Part shown: in pieces, positions 5,847-8,018 of the stretch
Position numbering within the stretch: the first letter of the stretch is position 1
Layout: each line of letters opens with the position of its first letter
Assembly: GCA_021802375.1 (NCBI GenBank)
Contig: JAKAAL010000157.1
Coordinates: 1-8,018 of the forward strand
From: Bacillota bacterium
GTDB lineage: Bacteria > Bacillota_E > Sulfobacillia > Sulfobacillales > Sulfobacillaceae
DNA: 8,018 nucleotides
Direction: 5' to 3'
The notes under the pieces: model-generated
Seen by the model: the letters and a program-made list of their open reading frames with translations, nothing else
Database searches by the model: none
What the model was told of the DNA's origin: nothing
Translations under genes and position numbers: made by a program

Positions 5847-6719
5847 GTGACGAGCGACGACAACAAGGCGTGGCTGGACATTTTAGATTTCCCAATTCTG
5901 GACCGTACCACCAAACCGCGTACCCGCGGCATCACCATGGTCATTGATAAAGGTCTTGGTCTCACAGACACCCGCGATTTAATGGAACTCGCTTCGGATT
6001 ACGTAGATTCTTTAAAACTCACCTTTGGTACCTCTGCCTTTTATCACACCAGGCTATTGCGCCAAAAGATTGAGCTAGTAAAATCCTACGGCGTAGACAT
6101 CTATCCGGGCGGGACATTTTTGGAATTAGCACTGCTTCAGGGGCGCCTCATCGAATTCTTAGACCGGGCCCGCGAGTTGGGATTTACGGGGATCGAGATT
6201 TCTGACGGCACGATTAATTTAGACCCAGAAACACGCTACAATACCATCAAATTGGCGAGGGTTTACGGATTTGAATTAGTGGTGAGTGAGGTGGGTAAAA
6301 AGGACCCTCGAGACACGATTCCAGACCTGCTTTTATGGGATCAAGTGCAACAAGACTTGGAAGCGGGATCCGATATTGTGATCGTTGAAGGTCGCGAGAG
6401 TGGTCAAGGCGTGGTGATTTACGATGACCAAGGTGAGGTCCTGGAAGACGAGTTGGAACAAATGGTAAGCCACTTGAAAGAGCCTCATCGCGTTTTGTGG
6501 GAAGCGCCGCGAAAACACCAACAACAGGAGCTGATTCTGAGGTTTGGTCCCAATGTCAATCTTGGTAATGTGGAGCCGAATGACGTCCTTGCCTTAGAAG
6601 CTTTGCGAGTGGGATTGCGAGGAGATACCTTGCGCCAGTACTATGTGAGTAGTGGTGTACCCGCTCCGATCAAGTGGCCGCCACCGTTGATTCTTAAAGG
6701 AGGTGATTTGAGCGATTGA
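5847..6719 (+). CDS. comA: Phosphosulfolactate synthase (ComA)
   Basis: ComA (EC 4.4.1.19) adds sulfite to phosphoenolpyruvate to give (R)-2-phospho-3-sulfolactate. This is the first step of coenzyme M synthesis in methanogens and of sulfolactate synthesis in spore-forming Bacilli. The protein has 290 residues from GTG 5847, or 295 from ATG 5832. Family landmarks run in order along the barrel: KPRTRGITMVIDKGLGL, DYVDSLKLTFGTSAFY, the YPGGTFLELA segment, LGFTGIEISDGTI, and SEVGKKDP with the conserved lysine pair. GSDIVIVEGRESG and a C-terminal ALEALRVGLRGDTL follow. Length fits the family. GTG 5847 is preferred because GGAGG lies 8 nt before it. comB begins two bases after the stop, and its ribosome binding site lies inside the comA end, so the two genes form one operon. 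comA is divergent from the MFS gene across a shared palindrome. Confidence 0.93.
   Translation: MTSDDNKAWLDILDFPILDRTTKPRTRGITMVIDKGLGLTDTRDLMELASDYVDSLKLTFGTSAFYHTRLLRQKIELVKSYGVDIYPGGTFLELALLQGRLIEFLDRARELGFTGIEISDGTINLDPETRYNTIKLARVYGFELVVSEVGKKDPRDTIPDLLLWDQVQQDLEAGSDIVIVEGRESGQGVVIYDDQGEVLEDELEQMVSHLKEPHRVLWEAPRKHQQQELILRFGPNVNLGNVEPNDVLALEALRVGLRGDTLRQYYVSSGVPAPIKWPPPLILKGGDLSD
6696..6706 (+). promoter_or_regulatory. Full-consensus ribosome binding site inside the end of comA, serving comB
   Basis: AAAGGAGGTGA matches the 16S rRNA tail almost fully. In the comB frame it is followed by a TGA (6709), ATT at 6715 (11 nt after GGAGG) and GTG at 6721 (17 nt after). No ATG in that frame lies at a normal distance. 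Confidence 0.7.
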
Positions 6720-6720
6720 T

Positions 6721-7413
6721 GTGGTCTTTCGGTGGGAGGATGTAGGAGATCGGATCCAGGATCAAGCGGTCTTAGTGATTGATACGCTGCGGGCGACGAC
6801 GACGATGGTGGGGTTTTTTGAAATGGGTGCGGGTCGGGTGTTCGCGTGTCCAACTGTCGAGGAGGCTTTCGTTCGTCGATCATCGTTGCCGTCCGCAATT
6901 TTGGGTGGGGAGCGGGAGAATAAGGCGCCTCGGGGTTTTGACGCCGGCAACTCCATCTTTGAGTATTCTGACCAAATGATTGGGGGTCGCTCCGTCATAT
7001 TCACCACAACTAACGGCACGCGAGCCATCGGAGCCGTTGCCCAAAAGGCATCGTGGGTGGGTTTGGCGTGTTTGCGTAATCGTAGGGCCGCGGGAAATGC
7101 TCAACAACGACAATCCGATAGCGCTCTGGTCGTGTGTGCTGGGACCCAAGGCACTACGGCGTGGGAAGACACCTTGACGGCCGGCGCCGTCGTCGATACC
7201 TGGCCGCGCGACACCTGGACGGACGGGGCACTCGTCGCATGGACGGTATTTCATGCGTATCAAGAAGACCTCTTGGCAGGGCTATGGGCTTCTCGGCATG
7301 CAAAAGTCCTTCAAGACGCAGGGTTGAGCCGAGACATTGAATATGCCTCAAAGCTTGACGCCACATGCATCGTCCCGGTGCTGGACGCCCAGGAGTGGTT
7401 CGTCAAGGGCTAA
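6721..7413 (+). CDS. comB: 2-phosphosulfolactate phosphatase (ComB)
   Basis: ComB (EC 3.1.3.71) is a magnesium-dependent phosphatase that removes phosphate from the ComA product to give (R)-3-sulfolactate. The protein has 230 residues from GTG 6721. Family landmarks are VLVIDTLRATTTM near the start (about 19-31), LGGERENKAPRGFDAGNS, FTTTNGTRAI, a CLRNRRAAG segment, and VVCAGTQGTTAWEDTLTAGAV. These match the conserved acidic and glycine-rich active-site blocks of the family, and length is normal. The start is unclear. GTG 6721 lies two bases after the comA stop but 17 nt from the strong ribosome binding site; ATT 6715 is better spaced and would give a first segment aligning with the family's usual M-x-D-V opening. 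ComA plus ComB suffice to make sulfolactate. No comC-like dehydrogenase, which coenzyme M synthesis would need, is seen here. A terminator follows 19 nt after the stop. Confidence 0.93.
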   Translation: MVFRWEDVGDRIQDQAVLVIDTLRATTTMVGFFEMGAGRVFACPTVEEAFVRRSSLPSAILGGERENKAPRGFDAGNSIFEYSDQMIGGRSVIFTTTNGTRAIGAVAQKASWVGLACLRNRRAAGNAQQRQSDSALVVCAGTQGTTAWEDTLTAGAVVDTWPRDTWTDGALVAWTVFHAYQEDLLAGLWASRHAKVLQDAGLSRDIEYASKLDATCIVPVLDAQEWFVKG

Positions 7414-7431
7414 TGGTAAGCTTCGCGGTGC

Positions 7432-7460
7432 GACCGACCCCGTACGGGGTCGGTCTTTTT
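7432..7460 (+). terminator. Intrinsic terminator of the comA-comB operon
   Basis: GACCGACCCC (7432-7441) pairs perfectly with GGGGTCGGTC (7446-7455) around GTAC, and TTTTT follows (7456-7460). The 10-bp GC-rich stem with a tetraloop and T tract is a textbook factor-independent terminator. Confidence 0.93.
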
Positions 7461-7513
7461 ATGGCCGGGCCTTCATAAGTATTCCCGTCGGACCCTAGAC
7501 ACCGGAGGATGAC

Positions 7514-7984
7514 ATGCTAAACAACGCCACGATTGGACTCTTAGTGTTGCTGCTTTTGGGGATTTGGGCGCGCTCGAACCTCGTGGCGGCGGCAGCGGCT
7601 ATTTTGCTGGTGATACGATTCACGCGCCTGTTTTTTTTATTTCCTGTACTCGAGCGACGCGGCGTGGAACTCGGGCTCTTGTTTCTTACGCTCGCGATGC
7701 TGGTGCCTTTTGCTTTGGGTAAAGTCACCATGAGAGACATTGCCAAGGGATTGCTGACGGTGCCGGGAATTCTCGCTGTAATTGGGGGGGCCGTGGCCAC
7801 TCATTTGAATGGCCGTGGGCTGCATCTGTTGGCGGACCATAGTTATTTGATGATTAGCCTTATTGTGGGATCAATCCTCGGGATTGTGGTGTGGGGGGGC
7901 ATCCCGGTGGGGCCCTTGATGGCGGCGGGGGTTACTTACCTGATGCTTCAAGTGATTGACGTAGTGGGGCGCCACTTTCATTAA
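7514..7984 (+). CDS. DUF441/UPF0756 membrane protein (YtwI/YeaL-like)
   Basis: This is a 156-residue hydrophobic protein with about four to five membrane segments. It matches the DUF441 (UPF0756, PF04284) family: an opening IGLLVLLLLGIWARSNLVAAA, FPVLERRGVELGLLFLTLAMLVPFALGKV, a GRGLHLLADH loop, and the conserved end VGSILGIVVWGGIPVGPLMAAG. The family has no established function; E. coli YeaL and B. subtilis YtwI are members. GGAGG lies 5 nt before the ATG. The gene is separated from comB by the terminator at 7432-7460, so it needs its own promoter, which I could not find in the 53-bp gap. In B. subtilis ytwI lies near pyk and citZ, so the gene that starts at the right edge might be metabolic. 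That is a guess. Confidence 0.88.
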   Translation: MLNNATIGLLVLLLLGIWARSNLVAAAAAILLVIRFTRLFFLFPVLERRGVELGLLFLTLAMLVPFALGKVTMRDIAKGLLTVPGILAVIGGAVATHLNGRGLHLLADHSYLMISLIVGSILGIVVWGGIPVGPLMAAGVTYLMLQVIDVVGRHFH

Positions 7985-8009
7985 TGATGCGGACAGGAGG
8001 GCAAAGGGC

Positions 8010-8018
8010 GTGTCGAGT
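8010..8018 (+). CDS. Probable start of the next gene (first three codons only)
   Basis: AGGAGG (7995-8000) lies 9 nt before GTG-TCG-AGT at the window edge, a good ribosome binding site and start. The gap after the DUF441 stop is only 25 nt, so it is probably in the same operon. A frame from ATG 7984 is also open but has no ribosome binding site. Product unknown. Confidence 0.45.

Noticed and set aside
6880..7263. Minus-strand open frame of 127 codons
   Set aside because: It is antisense to comB, which is fully supported by family motifs; no motif or ribosome binding site supports this frame.
1..8018. CRISPR arrays, tRNA or rRNA genes, insertion sequences, riboswitches
   Set aside because: No spaced direct repeats, no cloverleaf or rRNA segments, no transposase motifs or terminal repeats, and no recognisable riboswitch core, including no molybdenum cofactor motif before the importer operon.

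Overview
The window looks like part of a chromosome of an endospore-forming Firmicute of moderate GC content. Signs of this are two alpha/beta-type small acid-soluble spore proteins, strong GGAGGTGA-type ribosome binding sites and a comA-comB pair, which in spore formers makes sulfolactate. The protein style recalls Sulfobacillus or a related deep-branching thermoacidophile, but that assignment is inference from memory.

Four blocks can be seen. (1) Positions 3627 down to 1, minus strand: a tightly packed operon for an oxyanion importer of the tungstate/molybdate type. It encodes a lipoprotein binding protein, a permease, an ATPase and an XRE-type DNA-binding protein fused to a binding-protein-like ligand domain. 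The last gene runs off the left edge. Every junction overlaps (1, 17 and 4 bp), so translation is probably coupled, and the regulator is made together with the transporter it probably controls. (2) Positions 4291 down to 3762, minus strand: two paralogous SASP genes, each with its own ribosome binding site and a candidate forespore sigma-G -10 element. A strong hairpin terminator (3691-3720) separates them from the importer operon. (3) Positions 5703 down to 4381, minus strand: a 12-helix MFS exporter, read divergently from comA. The 143-bp gap between the two start codons contains a perfect 9-bp inverted repeat (5753-5775). (4) Positions 5847 to 7413, plus strand: comA and comB, which convert phosphoenolpyruvate plus sulfite to phosphosulfolactate and then to sulfolactate. 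They end in a textbook terminator (7432-7460). After it come a DUF441/UPF0756 membrane protein (7514-7984) and the probable start of another gene at the right edge.

Blocks 2 to 4 can be read as a spore-related neighbourhood: DNA-protecting SASPs, synthesis of the spore solute sulfolactate, and an exporter that shares its control region with the sulfolactate genes. The link between exporter and sulfolactate is a hypothesis from gene layout. No gap between genes exceeds 300 bases. No tRNA, rRNA, CRISPR array, transposon or phage gene was seen. Nothing here is clearly a new system; the most interesting points are the co-translated sensor-regulator, the shortened ABC ATPase N-terminus, the divergent palindrome and the unusual comB start.
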